Shown here: one piece after another, positions 18,608 to 27,541 of the stretch
How the letters are laid out: each line of letters starts with the position of its first letter
Position numbering within the stretch: position 1 is the first letter of the stretch
Assembly (NCBI RefSeq): GCF_021227995.1
Contig: NZ_CP089301.1
Coordinates: 5,270,001 to 5,334,000 of the forward strand
Reading direction: 5' to 3'
Length of the DNA stretch: 64,000 nt
From: Novosphingobium kaempferiae
GTDB taxonomy: Bacteria > Pseudomonadota > Alphaproteobacteria > Sphingomonadales > Sphingomonadaceae
Made by a program: the position numbers and the translations under genes
The notes under the pieces: model-generated
Database searches by the model: none
Seen by the model: the letters and a program-made list of their open reading frames with translations, nothing else
Told to the model about the DNA's origin: nothing

Positions 18608-19957
18608 ATGCAAACTTCTGCGACTCCCCCTGCTGCGGCTCCAAAGACCTACCGCGTCAAGAGCTTCGGCTGCCAGATGAACGTCTACGACGGCGACCGC
18701 ATGGCCGAACTGCTCGCCGAACAGGGCATCGCCCCCGCGCCCGAGGGGCAGGACGCCGATCTCGTCGTGCTCAACACCTGCCACATCCGCGAGAAGGCGG
18801 CGGAGAAGGTCTATTCCGACATCGGCCGCCTGCGGCGCGAGGATGGCTCCTCGCCGCTGATCGCCGTCGCCGGCTGCGTCGCGCAGGCCGAGGGGGACGA
18901 GATCATGGCGCGCGCGCCCGCCGTGAAGATGGTCGTCGGCCCGCAGGCGTACCACCGCCTGCCCGAGATGATCCGCGCCGCCTCCTCCGGCCAGCGCGTG
19001 ACCGACACCGACATGCCCGCCGAGACGAAGTTCGACGCGCTCCCCCGCCGCAAGCGCTCCGGCCCCACGGCGTTCCTGACGGTGCAGGAAGGCTGCGACA
19101 AGTTCTGCACTTATTGCGTGGTGCCCTATACGCGCGGCGCCGAAGTATCCCGCCCGCACGCCGCGCTGATCGACGAGGCGCTGCGGCTGGTCGATGCCGG
19201 TGCGCGCGAGATCACGCTGCTCGGCCAGAACGTCAACGCCTGGACCGGCGAGAACGCGAAAGGGCACACGGTCGGCCTCGACGGGCTGGTGCGCGAACTG
19301 GCGGCGATCCCCGACCTCGCGCGCATCCGCTACACCACCAGCCACCCCAACGACATGACGCAGGGCCTGATCGACGCCCATGGCGAGGTCGACAAGCTGA
19401 TGCCGTTCCTCCACCTGCCGGTGCAGGCGGGCAACGACCGCGTGCTCAAGGCGATGAACCGCAGCCACACGACCGCCAGTTATCTGGAGATCCTCGACCG
19501 CGTGCGCGCCGTGCGCCCCGACATCGCGCTGTCGGGCGACTTCATCGTCGGCTTCCCCGGCGAGACCGATGCCGAGTTCGAGGATACGCTCAAGCTGGTC
19601 GATGCGGTCGGCTATGCCCAGTGCTTCAGCTTCAAGTATTCGCCCCGCCCCGGCACGCCCGCCGCGACTATGGGCGATCAGGTGCCGGTGTCGGTTATGG
19701 ACGAGCGGCTCCAGCGCCTCCAGTCCGCGCTCAACCGCGACCAGTACGCCTTCAACACCGCCACCGTCGGCAAGGTCTGTGACGTGCTGGTGGAGCGCAA
19801 GGGCAAGCATCCCGGCCAGTGGCTCGGCAAGTCGCCGTGGCTCCAGTCGGTCCACTTCACCGGCGAGGCCGAAGTGGGCCAGCTGGTCCGCTTCGAGATC
19901 ACCAGCGCGGGGCCGAACAGCCTCGGCGCGGTGCCACTCGCCGCGGAAGTGGCGTGA
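18608..19957 (+). CDS. miaB: tRNA-2-methylthio-N6-dimethylallyladenosine synthase MiaB
   Basis: A 449-residue radical-SAM methylthiotransferase that converts i6A37 to ms2i6A37 in tRNAs reading U-starting codons. The auxiliary cluster cysteines are C22 ([10 protein letters not shown]), C58 ([10 protein letters not shown]) and C90 (VAGCVAQ); the radical-SAM CxxxCxxC is CDKFCTYC (163-170). A C-terminal TRAM domain follows. The downstream hydrolase overlaps the stop as GTGA. In many alphaproteobacteria miaB is followed by phoH and ybeY; phoH lies 1.5 kb further on here. Confidence 0.97.
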   Translation: MQTSATPPAAAPKTYRVKSFGCQMNVYDGDRMAELLAEQGIAPAPEGQDADLVVLNTCHIREKAAEKVYSDIGRLRREDGSSPLIAVAGCVAQAEGDEIMARAPAVKMVVGPQAYHRLPEMIRAASSGQRVTDTDMPAETKFDALPRRKRSGPTAFLTVQEGCDKFCTYCVVPYTRGAEVSRPHAALIDEALRLVDAGAREITLLGQNVNAWTGENAKGHTVGLDGLVRELAAIPDLARIRYTTSHPNDMTQGLIDAHGEVDKLMPFLHLPVQAGNDRVLKAMNRSHTTASYLEILDRVRAVRPDIALSGDFIVGFPGETDAEFEDTLKLVDAVGYAQCFSFKYSPRPGTPAATMGDQVPVSVMDERLQRLQSALNRDQYAFNTATVGKVCDVLVERKGKHPGQWLGKSPWLQSVHFTGEAEVGQLVRFEITSAGPNSLGAVPLAAEVA

Positions 19958-20646
19958 GCCGCCAGCCACTCGTCCTCGTCCCCGGCCTGACCTGCGACGC
20001 GGAAGTGTTCCGCGCGCAGACTGCGGCTCTGGCGGACGTGGCGGACATGACGGTGGCCGATACCCTCAGCGACGATTCCATCGCCGCGATGGCCGAGCGG
20101 CTGCTGGACGACGCGCCGGACCGCTTCGCCCTAGCCGGGTTCTCGATGGGCGGCTACGTGGCGATGGAAGTGATCGCCCGCGCACCCCATCGGGTCACGC
20201 GCATCGCCCTGCTCGACACCAACGCCAATGCCGACGACGCGGGCCATGCCGCCGTGCGCCGCGCGGCGGTGAAGACCGCACAGGAACGCGGTTTCGAGAA
20301 AGTGCTGCGCGGCAGCCTCGGCCTGCTGGTGCATCCCGGCGCCGACCCCGCCATCGGCGATGCGGTGGTGGCGATGGCCCTGCGCGTCGGCATCGATGCG
20401 TTCGAGCGCCAGCAGCGCGCCATCGTCGGACGCCCCGATGCGCTGCCGGGCCTCAGCGCGATCGCCGTGCCTGCGCTGGTGCTGGTGGGCGCGCAGGACC
20501 GCACCACCCCGCCGCGCTATGCCGAGACGATTGCCGAAGCCGTGCCCGGCGCGGTGCTGCGGCGGATCGAGGACTGCGGGCACATGGCGCCGATGGAGCA
20601 GCCCGATGCGGTGAACGCGGCGCTGCGGGAGTGGCTGGCAAGATAA
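19954..20646 (+). CDS. Alpha/beta hydrolase of unknown substrate
   Basis: A 230-residue alpha/beta hydrolase. The nucleophile elbow is [11 protein letters not shown] (S64); the acid lies in [12 protein letters not shown] and the histidine in [12 protein letters not shown], so the triad is complete. The GTG start overlaps the miaB stop, indicating coupling. Sequence resembles small esterases or carboxylic ester hydrolases, without clear substrate clues. A link to tRNA modification is not implied by the fold. Confidence 0.8.
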   Translation: MSRQPLVLVPGLTCDAEVFRAQTAALADVADMTVADTLSDDSIAAMAERLLDDAPDRFALAGFSMGGYVAMEVIARAPHRVTRIALLDTNANADDAGHAAVRRAAVKTAQERGFEKVLRGSLGLLVHPGADPAIGDAVVAMALRVGIDAFERQQRAIVGRPDALPGLSAIAVPALVLVGAQDRTTPPRYAETIAEAVPGAVLRRIEDCGHMAPMEQPDAVNAALREWLAR

Positions 20647-20650
20647 CGTC

Positions 20651-20681
20651 AAAAAAGCCCCGCAGCTTTCGCCACGGGGCT
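20651..20681 (-). terminator. Factor-independent terminator for the RcnB-like gene
   Basis: On the minus strand, AGCCCCG and CGGGGCT pair across a 12-base loop and are followed by TTTTTT. It lies 22 bases beyond the stop of the RcnB-like gene and also separates it from the convergent hydrolase. Confidence 0.8.
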
Positions 20682-20703
20682 CTCTCGTCAAACCTGACGC
20701 TTC

Positions 20704-21195
20704 TTACCAGAAGAAGCCGTTGTAGACCGTGACCACCCGGCCGTTGCGCGGGTTCACCATCACGATGTCGTTGTTGTAGCGGATCCAGCGGTGGCCGGCA
20801 CGCGGGGCGGGCAGGCGGTAGCGGGCATAGTCACGCACCCAGTAGCGGTCGCCGTAATAGGCGCGGTCGAAGCGGTGGCCCACCGCGACCGGGCGATAGG
20901 CATAGCCACGCGGGCCGACGTAGGCGGGGCGGTGATAGACGTTGCGGTTGGAGCGGCGATAATCGCGCCAGTCCTCGCGCAGCTCCTGGCGGGAATCGCG
21001 CAGGTCGTGGCGGGCATCGCGGACGTCGCGGCGGTCGCCGTAGCGCTGGGCCTGGCGCAGGTCGCGCTGGTCGCGGCGCACGTCGCGGGCGCTGTCGCGG
21101 ACCTCGCGGGCGCTCTGGGCGGAGGCCATGGTGGGGACCGCCAGCGTGGGCAGTGCGACGCTTGCAGCCAGGGCCATCATGAAGAACTTGCGCAC
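20704..21195 (-). CDS. RcnB-like periplasmic protein
   Basis: A 163-residue exported protein. GTG 21195 is preceded by AAGGAG at the right distance and gives a clear signal peptide (MRKFFMMALAASVALPTLAV, cleavage near MASAQ). The mature part begins with an Arg/Asp/Gln-rich helical stretch (RDVRRDQRDLRQAQRYGDRR) and ends in the RcnB-family domain, RLPAPRAGHRWIRYNNDIVM and a terminal YNGFFW. RcnB proteins were named for nickel/cobalt homeostasis in E. coli, but most sphingomonad members are of unknown role. The helical arginine-rich repeat is striking. Transcribed divergently from phoH. Confidence 0.82.
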   Translation of the reverse strand: MRKFFMMALAASVALPTLAVPTMASAQSAREVRDSARDVRRDQRDLRQAQRYGDRRDVRDARHDLRDSRQELREDWRDYRRSNRNVYHRPAYVGPRGYAYRPVAVGHRFDRAYYGDRYWVRDYARYRLPAPRAGHRWIRYNNDIVMVNPRNGRVVTVYNGFFW

Positions 21196-21463
21196 CGTTA
21201 TTCTCCTTCTTCGAAAACTCAGGGCCTTGGTGGCCTTGTTGTGATTGCACTTCTGCACACCCCCTCCTGAACGACCCGGGAATGTGGCGTGCAGCCGCCG
21301 GACATAAGTGTCGCACCCCTGCGACAGTTGCAGACGCAAGCGCCGAAATGCGCAGTTATCCCCGGCGAAACGAAAGAAATTTCCGGCGCGCCTCCTTGCA
21401 GCATGCGCCATGCAGAGCCATCTTCACGACAGAACGAGACTCCATCTCGCATGAAAGGAGCAC

Positions 21464-22483
21464 ATGGCCCGCAAAGCAGCTCGCGCCGTTGATCCGGCTC
21501 AGTTCCGCCCCGAAACCCATCGTCGGGCGCGTGTCGAAATAGAGTTCGACGAACCCGTGCTGCTGGGGGCCGTCTTCGGCCAGTTCGACGCCAATCTGGT
21601 GCAGGTGGAAAACCGCCTCGGCGTCTACATCTCGGCCCGTGGCCACAAGATCCAGATCGAAGGACCGGACGACGCCGTCGCCCGCGCCCGCGACACGCTC
21701 AAGGGCATGTACCACCGGCTCGAGATGGGCCAGGCACTCGACGCCGGAGCCATCGAATCGCTCATCGCGATGAGCAGCGAGCCCACCCTCGAAGGCATCA
21801 TCACCGGTGACGCGGGCGCGCCGCCGATCATGATCCGCACCCGCAAGAAGACGATCGTGCCGCGCTCCGCGACGCAGATCGAATACATGCGCCAGCTCGC
21901 CAAGTCGGACGTCATCTTCGCGCTGGGCCCGGCAGGCACCGGCAAGACCTACGTCGCCGTCGCGCAGGCGGTCAGCCAGCTGATGACCGGATCGGTCCAG
22001 CGCCTGATCCTCTCGCGCCCCGCCGTCGAGGCGGGCGAGAAGCTCGGCTTCCTGCCCGGCGACATGAAGGACAAGGTCGACCCCTACCTGCGCCCGCTCT
22101 ACGACGCGCTCTACGACTGCATGCCGCCCGAGCAGGTGGAGCGTCGTCTGGCGAACGGAGAGATCGAGATCGCGCCGATCGCCTTCATGCGCGGCCGCAC
22201 GCTGGCGGATGCCTTCGTCATCCTCGACGAAGCGCAGAACACCACGCGCGAGCAGATGAAGATGTTCCTCACCCGCTTCGGCCAGAACAGCCGCATGGTA
22301 GTGTGCGGAGACCCGCGCCAGGTCGACATCCCCGGCGGCGACCGCCACTCCGGCCTTGCCGACGCGGTATCGCGACTGGAAGGCGTGGAAGGCATCGCCG
22401 TCACCCGCTTCACCGCGGCAGACGTGGTGCGCCATCCCATCGTGGGGCGGATCGTCGAGGCTTACGAGGGGCCGACGGAGTAA
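21464..22483 (+). CDS. PhoH-like ATPase
   Basis: A 339-residue PhoH-family protein. Residues 20-95 form the RNA-binding N-terminal part; the P-loop ATPase has [13 protein letters not shown] (Walker A) and [12 protein letters not shown] (Walker B), with a terminal arginine region. PhoH works with YbeY in RNA maturation and decay in many bacteria and is normally followed by ybeY and a CorC-like gene. Here a repeat cluster follows, and ybeY-corC lie 2 kb away on the opposite strand. The ATG at 21464 follows AAAGGAG. Confidence 0.93.
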   Translation: MARKAARAVDPAQFRPETHRRARVEIEFDEPVLLGAVFGQFDANLVQVENRLGVYISARGHKIQIEGPDDAVARARDTLKGMYHRLEMGQALDAGAIESLIAMSSEPTLEGIITGDAGAPPIMIRTRKKTIVPRSATQIEYMRQLAKSDVIFALGPAGTGKTYVAVAQAVSQLMTGSVQRLILSRPAVEAGEKLGFLPGDMKDKVDPYLRPLYDALYDCMPPEQVERRLANGEIEIAPIAFMRGRTLADAFVILDEAQNTTREQMKMFLTRFGQNSRMVVCGDPRQVDIPGGDRHSGLADAVSRLEGVEGIAVTRFTAADVVRHPIVGRIVEAYEGPTE

Positions 22484-22518
22484 CGCCCTGCGCGGATGGG
22501 CCCTTCGCTCGGCTGCGA

Positions 22519-22719
22519 CCCTTCGACAAGCTCAGGGTGAGCGGGCTTGAAGCGTGCAGCCCCACACCTCGTCATTGCGAGCGCAGCGAAGCAATCCATG
22601 TCGGCGCCATGCGGCTGGATTGCTTCGCTGCGCTCGCAATGACGAACTTCTATTTTCTGCTCAGGTCGAGAGCGCCCGCCTGAAGACCGCCAGCGGTCCC
22701 GGATCAAGTCCGGGACGAC
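22519..22719. repeat. Repeat cluster (families B, A, C)
   Basis: A B unit (CCCTTCGACAAGCTCAGGGT, 22519-22547), a full family-A palindrome (22569-22645) and an inverted family-C unit (22691-22719). It lies between the convergent phoH and DUF2059 genes. Confidence 0.88.
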
Positions 22720-22740
22720 GCCATCACGCCTCTCCGCCCC

Positions 22741-23472
22741 TCACTCCTCCTTGAGCGACTGCGCCTTCTTCGCCTCGCCGTCGTCCAGTTCCTTGCGCGA
22801 GATGCCGAGCAGTCCGGCCAGCTTGTCCTTCTCGGCGGGCTTGAGGTCCGCATAGGCGCGCGGGGCGGGCAGGTTGGCGGTGGAGGCCTTCACCTTCTCG
22901 ACGATGGCGGGCATCTCCTTCATCAGCCGGGGCATCAGCGCCTGCATCCGGTTCATCACTTCGGGCGACATCATGATGATGTAGGATTCGGCCGCATAGG
23001 CCTTGCCGGTGGGCGTGGCGAAGAAGGCGTTCATCTCCTGAAGCTGCTTCGCGTCGAACCGCCCGGCATAGGCGCTGGCGAGCCCCTCGCGGATGTCGGG
23101 CTCGAACTGGGTCATCAGGCCCATCATGTCGGTCATCATGGTGCGGGTGGACACCTGCATGCGCTGCTTGAAGGCGGGATCGTAGATCTCCATGATCTGC
23201 GCCATGGTGCCGCTGCCCAGTTGCGAGGTATCGACGCCGCTGATCCCGGCAAGATCCTTCAGCGGCATCTGCATCATGGAGTCCATGATGGAATCCATCA
23301 TCTTGTCCATCGTGCCGTTCATGATCCGCCCGTAGGTGCCGAGCGGGAACACGTAGTCCACCGTCTGCTTCGCGGCAGCAAGGCGCGCCGGATCGGTCGC
23401 GACAGGCTCTGCGGCGAAGGCAGGAGAAACGGACGCGAGCAGGGCCGCGCAGGCGGTGAGGACGAAGCGCAT
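22741..23472 (-). CDS. DUF2059-family exported protein
   Basis: A 243-residue protein with signal peptide MRFVLTACAALLASVSPAFA, cleaved before AEP. The mature region is helical and methionine-rich (KMMDSIMDSMMQM; TMMTDMMGLMTQF) and ends with a DUF2059-like domain (LASAYAGRFDAKQLQEMNAF then FATPTGKAY). DUF2059 proteins are periplasmic and uncharacterised. The start at 23472 is favoured by GGGAG eight bases upstream; an earlier in-frame ATG at 23487 adds only five residues. It lies in the block that may be inverted relative to phoH. Confidence 0.8.
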   Translation of the reverse strand: MRFVLTACAALLASVSPAFAAEPVATDPARLAAAKQTVDYVFPLGTYGRIMNGTMDKMMDSIMDSMMQMPLKDLAGISGVDTSQLGSGTMAQIMEIYDPAFKQRMQVSTRTMMTDMMGLMTQFEPDIREGLASAYAGRFDAKQLQEMNAFFATPTGKAYAAESYIIMMSPEVMNRMQALMPRLMKEMPAIVEKVKASTANLPAPRAYADLKPAEKDKLAGLLGISRKELDDGEAKKAQSLKEE

Positions 23473-23580
23473 CTGAGATACTCCCATGGGGTCCGCATGA
23501 ACGGGACGGCGCGATGCATATCCCGTTCGCCGCAATGGGAAAAATGAAAAGGGTGCCGGTCACGCGATGGCGCGCGCAGC

Positions 23581-23696
23581 GGGGGCTTCGACAAGCTCAG
23601 CCTGACCGGAATTAGAGGTAATCTCCAAAACCCGCTCAGGCTGAGCTTGTCGAAGCCCCCTCGGCAGGGTCCAACCTATCCCGCTCGCAATGACGA
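23581..23696. repeat. Family B inverted pair followed by half of a family A unit
   Basis: GGGGGCTTCGACAAGCTCAG (23581 on) is inverted at 23632-23660; a partial family-A right arm, CGCTCGCAATGACGA, follows at 23682-23696. It lies between the DUF2059 and LysR genes. Confidence 0.85.
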
Positions 23697-23726
23697 CGGT
23701 AGGGTAATGGAAAGGGCGGTGGGCCC

Positions 23727-24611
23727 TTACAGCCCCGCCTGCAGCAGCCACTCGTGGAAAATGCGCACCGGGCGCGATTCCAGTGACTTGGGGCGGCAGA
23801 CGAACCAGTAGCGGTACGGGCTTTCCACCTCGACGTCGTAGAGACGCGCCAGCCGCGTGTCGTGCGCGCGGCGGAAGTGGTCGTCGTGCATGATCGCGAT
23901 GCCGAGGCCCTGCGCCGCCGCTTCCAGCACGAGCTGGCCGGAATCGAAGCGATCGACCGAGGCCGGATCGAGGTCGGGCATGTCGATCGCCCGCTTCCAC
24001 GCCTCGAGGCTGTCGGGCAGATCCTGATGGATCAGGAAGGTCTGACGCGACAGCTTGGCCTCGTCCGGCACCGAGCCCATCTCGTCCGCCAGCGCCTGCG
24101 AGGTGATGGCGTAGACCTTGTTGTGATCGAGCTGGACGCGGTAATACTGCGGGTCCGGCTCCTTCGCCAGGATGATCGCCGCGTCGAGCGTATCGCCCAC
24201 GCGATCCTCCAGATGCGCGCCGGTGTCGATGTCGATGTGCAGGCGCGGGTGCAGCTTGCGCAGTTCCGGCAGGCGCGGGAACAGGCGCTGGCCGCCGAAC
24301 AGCGAGGGCACGCCCAGATGCAGGCGCAGCACCTGCCCGCGATCGATCTGCGCCTCGACCGCCTCGGCCAGCTCCTCCAGCTTCGGGGCGATGGCGGTGT
24401 AGAACGCTTGGCCCTCGTCGGTCAGCTTCATCGCCTGGTGCTGGCGGGTGAACAGCCGCTTGCCGGTGAAGTCCTCAAGCGCGGCGACGCGGCGCGACAG
24501 CGCCGAGGGGCTGAGCGCGAGTTCGTTGGCGGCCGCCTTGGCGGAACCGAGGCGAACGACGCGCACGAACGCTTCGAGCGCGCGCAGAGGGGGTAGACGA
24601 CGTACAGGCAA
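23727..24611 (-). CDS. LysR-family transcriptional regulator (GcvA-like)
   Basis: A 294-residue LysR regulator. The winged HTH covers residues 5-65 (LPPLRALEAFVRVVRLGSAK, ELALSPSALSRRVAALE) and the substrate-binding domain begins near 93 (VLRLHLGVPSLFGGQRLFPR). The pattern of the N-terminus fits the GcvA/AmpR branch. The start codon is TTG 24611. It lies 53 bases after corC on the same strand, so it may be cotranscribed with ybeY-corC; no obvious divergent target gene is present. Confidence 0.85.
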   Translation of the reverse strand: MPVRRLPPLRALEAFVRVVRLGSAKAAANELALSPSALSRRVAALEDFTGKRLFTRQHQAMKLTDEGQAFYTAIAPKLEELAEAVEAQIDRGQVLRLHLGVPSLFGGQRLFPRLPELRKLHPRLHIDIDTGAHLEDRVGDTLDAAIILAKEPDPQYYRVQLDHNKVYAITSQALADEMGSVPDEAKLSRQTFLIHQDLPDSLEAWKRAIDMPDLDPASVDRFDSGQLVLEAAAQGLGIAIMHDDHFRRAHDTRLARLYDVEVESPYRYWFVCRPKSLESRPVRIFHEWLLQAGL

Positions 24612-24664
24612 TAGACTGTCTTTTCACTCAGCTGTGGCCATCGCCGGAAGCCCGGCGACGACGG

Positions 24665-25588
24665 TTACTCTGCCTCTCTCTCCAACTCTTCCACCGGCGG
24701 ATGCAGCCGAAGCCGCGTCACGCGCCGTTCGTCTCCATCGGTGACCTCGATCTTCCAGCCGCTGTCGTGGTCCAGGACGGCGCCCACTTCGGGCACCTGC
24801 CCGGCCAGCACGAAGGCAAGGCCGCCAAGGGTTTCCACCGATTCCTCGACTTCGGCAAGGCGCGGATCGATCCGCTGCGCCACTTCGTCGAGTTCCGCTC
24901 GGGCGTCCGCGTCCCACATCCCGTCGTCGATTGCAACCAGCAACTCCTCGGGAGCATCGTCGTGCTCGTCCTCGATGTTGCCGACGATCTCCTCCACCAG
25001 ATCCTCGATGGTGATGATCCCGTCGGTGCCGGTGTACTCGTCGATGACGACCGCAAGGTGCGTGCGCTGGGCGCGCATGTCGGCCAACACGTCCAGCGCC
25101 CCGCGCGACTGCGGCACGTAGAGCGGCTGGCGCATCAGCGTGGTCCAGTCCTCCGGCGGCGGCGCGCCGCGCGCCAGCAGCGGGAACACGTCCTTGATGT
25201 GGATCATGCCCTTGATGGCGTCGAGCGTCTCTCCGTAGACCGGCATGCGGCTGTGGCCGTGCTCGGCGAAGGCTTCCACCACGTCGGCCCAGCTGGCCGA
25301 TGCGGGAATCGCCACGATCTCGCTGCGCGGGATCGCCACGTCGTCCGCGTCGTGCTCGCTGAAATGCAGGAGGTTGCGCAGCATCTGCCGCTCGATCGGC
25401 GAAAGATCGCCGCTGACGGTCGAGGCGCCCTCGGGATCGCCTTCGTGCTCGTTGATGACCTCTTCAAGCTGGGCTCGCAGGGACTGGTCGCCCTCTGCCT
25501 GGAAAAGCCGCTTGAAAGCACGCCAAAGCGTGTTGGTACTGTCGCCTTCTCCGGAAGCGGAGTCGGTGTGGCGGCCATTGTCGGCCAT
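24665..25588 (-). CDS. CorC/HlyC-type CBS-domain protein
   Basis: A 307-residue cytosolic protein with two CBS domains (about 75-200; MRNLLHFSEHDADDVAIPRS precursors, then MPVYGETLDAIKGMIHIKDV and VVIDEYTGTDGIITIEDLVE) and a C-terminal CorC_HlyC transporter-associated domain. It lacks the DUF21 membrane domain, as in E. coli CorC/YbeX. It normally sits after ybeY, and does so here with a 22-base gap. Its role, likely in magnesium or ribosome-linked functions, is not settled. Confidence 0.9.
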   Translation of the reverse strand: MADNGRHTDSASGEGDSTNTLWRAFKRLFQAEGDQSLRAQLEEVINEHEGDPEGASTVSGDLSPIERQMLRNLLHFSEHDADDVAIPRSEIVAIPASASWADVVEAFAEHGHSRMPVYGETLDAIKGMIHIKDVFPLLARGAPPPEDWTTLMRQPLYVPQSRGALDVLADMRAQRTHLAVVIDEYTGTDGIITIEDLVEEIVGNIEDEHDDAPEELLVAIDDGMWDADARAELDEVAQRIDPRLAEVEESVETLGGLAFVLAGQVPEVGAVLDHDSGWKIEVTDGDERRVTRLRLHPPVEELEREAE

Positions 25589-25610
25589 CGTTCGGTATTA
25601 CCCCTGTTGC

Positions 25611-26102
25611 CTAAGTGCGGTCCCCATATGGGTCGGGAATGCCTAAAATCGCAAGTGCCTTTGTTTCGAGCGCTTCCATCGCCTCGGCATCCTCGTCCGA
25701 AGTCTCGTGGTCGTGCCCCGCCAGATGGAGCAGGCCGTGGATGATGAGGTGGCTGGCGTGGTGCTCCACCGGCACCCCCTTCTCCGCCGCCTCGCGCGTG
25801 CAGGTCTCGCACGCGAGGGCAAGGTCGCCCAGCATCTCGGGCGGGCCGTCCTGCGCCAGATCGAGCAGCGCGTCGCGCTCCAGCATGGGGAAGGAGAGCA
25901 CGTTGGTCGGCTTGTCCTTGGCCCGCCATTCGCGGTTGAGGACGTGGACCTCCTCGTCGCTGGTGAACAGCAGGCTGGCGGTGAGGCGCGGGTTGTCCAG
26001 CTCCGGCGCCAGCGTGACGAGCGCCTCCAGCGCCGCTTCGGCAAGGTCGGCCCAGTCGGTGCCGGGTGCCCAGGGGGCTTCGATGTCGATTTCGAGATCC
26101 AT
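25611..26102 (-). CDS. ybeY: Endoribonuclease YbeY
   Basis: A 163-residue metalloprotein for 16S rRNA 3'-end maturation and 70S quality control. The zinc motif HxxxHxxxxxH is HGLLHLAGHDH, and the RNA-binding core includes LNREWRAKDKPTNVLSFP. It starts at ATG 26102, 63 bases from a family-A palindrome and divergent from bioF. The usual upstream partner phoH is on the opposite strand beyond the corC-LysR-DUF2059 block. Confidence 0.95.
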   Translation of the reverse strand: MDLEIDIEAPWAPGTDWADLAEAALEALVTLAPELDNPRLTASLLFTSDEEVHVLNREWRAKDKPTNVLSFPMLERDALLDLAQDGPPEMLGDLALACETCTREAAEKGVPVEHHASHLIIHGLLHLAGHDHETSDEDAEAMEALETKALAILGIPDPYGDRT

Positions 26103-26164
26103 CGCCGGGCTTTATCGCGGGGCGCGGTGCGGGTCGAGCGCCATGCGCGCACTCCCCCACCACT

Positions 26165-26241
26165 TCGTCATTGCGAGCGCAGCGAAGCAATCCAGCGACC
26201 TCGCGCAACGCCGGATTGCTTCGCTGCGCTCGCAATGACGA
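26165..26241. repeat. Palindromic repeat family A, copy 4
   Basis: Arms CGTCATTGCGAGCGCAGCGA and its complement enclose a short spacer. Unusually for this family it lies between divergent genes (ybeY and bioF). Confidence 0.9.
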
Positions 26242-26377
26242 AAGGAGGGATGCGTCCGGCGAGAGCCTCGGGGAGAGAGGAAACGATCGACGAAACCCCG
26301 CCGGACAGCGCCTTCATACCCCACCCCGGACGCGCGGCCCATTGTGCCAAGGGCCAGCTTGCCATACCGGGCGCGGC

Positions 26378-27541
26378 ATGAGCAGGCTCGATTCCCACCT
26401 CGAGGCGGCGCTGGAGCGCGTGACCCGCGCAGGTCGGCGGCGCGAGCTTCGCGCCACGGCGCTGCTGCCGCAAGGCCGCGTGGAGCGCGCCGGGCGAACG
26501 CTGATCGACTTTTCCAGCAACGACTACCTCGGCCTCGCCCGCCATCCGCTGCTGGTGGAGCGCTCCGCCGAATGGGCCGCGCGCGACGGCGCGGGCTCGG
26601 GCGCATCGCGGCTGGTGACGGGGACGAGCGCGGCGCACCTCGCCTTGGAAGCCCGGATCGCGGCGTTCAAGCACTGCGAGGCGGCGCTCATCTTCGCGAG
26701 CGGGTGGCAGGCCAACGCGGCAGTGATCCCGGCGCTGCTGGCGGCCATTCCCGGCATCGCCGTCTTCACCGACCGCCTGATCCACGCGAGCATGCACGCC
26801 GGCATCGCCATGGCCGGGGCGCGCCAGCACCGCTTCCACCACAACGACCTCGACCACCTCGAAACGCTGCTGGCGGAAAAGGGCGCCGACGCCCCGGCCC
26901 GCCTGATCCTGACCGAAAGCGTGTTCTCGATGGACGGCGACCGCGTCGACATCGCCCGCCTGACCGAGATCGCCGAGCGCCACGACGCCGCCCTCTTCGT
27001 CGACGAGGCGCACGCGACGGGCGTGCTCGGCCCGGAAGGGCGCGGGCTTTCGGCACTGGTGCCGGGCAAGGTCGATCTCGTCATGGGCACCTTCAGCAAG
27101 GCGCTGGGCGGGTTCGGGGCCTATGTGGCCGGGTCGCGCGTGCTGATCGACTACCTCGTCAACGCGGCGAGCGGGTTCATCTTCACCACCGCGCCGCCGC
27201 CCGCCGTGCTGGGCGCGGTCGATGCCGCGCTGGACCTGATCCCCGGCATGGATGCCGAGCGCGCGCACCTTGCCGCGCTGGGCGAGCGTCTGCGCGGTGG
27301 CCTGACGCGCCTCGGCCTCGACCACGGCGCGTCCTCGACCCAGATCGTGCCCGCCGTCATCGGCGCGGAGGAGGATGCCATGGCGCTCTCCGCCAGGCTG
27401 GAGGACGCGGGCTTCCTCGCCTCCGCCATCCGTCCGCCGACGGTGCCGCCGGGCACCAGCCGCCTGCGCATCGCCCTGCGCGCCACGCATGAAGAGGGCG
27501 ACATCGACGCCCTGCTCGCCGCGATAGAGTCGCTTCGGTGA
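26378..27541 (+). CDS. bioF: 8-amino-7-oxononanoate synthase
   Basis: A 387-residue PLP enzyme joining pimeloyl-ACP and alanine in biotin synthesis. Motifs: FSSNDYLGLARHP, GSGASRLVTGTSAAHLALE, DEAHATGVLGPEGRG and the PLP lysine K241 in GTFSKALGGFGAY. It heads a five-gene run with overlapping ends. The ATG at 26378 is followed by a helical N-terminus typical of the family. bioB is not in the window. Confidence 0.95.
   Translation: MSRLDSHLEAALERVTRAGRRRELRATALLPQGRVERAGRTLIDFSSNDYLGLARHPLLVERSAEWAARDGAGSGASRLVTGTSAAHLALEARIAAFKHCEAALIFASGWQANAAVIPALLAAIPGIAVFTDRLIHASMHAGIAMAGARQHRFHHNDLDHLETLLAEKGADAPARLILTESVFSMDGDRVDIARLTEIAERHDAALFVDEAHATGVLGPEGRGLSALVPGKVDLVMGTFSKALGGFGAYVAGSRVLIDYLVNAASGFIFTTAPPPAVLGAVDAALDLIPGMDAERAHLAALGERLRGGLTRLGLDHGASSTQIVPAVIGAEEDAMALSARLEDAGFLASAIRPPTVPPGTSRLRIALRATHEEGDIDALLAAIESLR

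Noticed and set aside
18530..19969. N-terminal extension of the GT39-like frame across all of miaB (total 995 codons)
   Set aside because: The extension is antisense to miaB and has no conserved sequence; the membrane protein starts at or after 18529.
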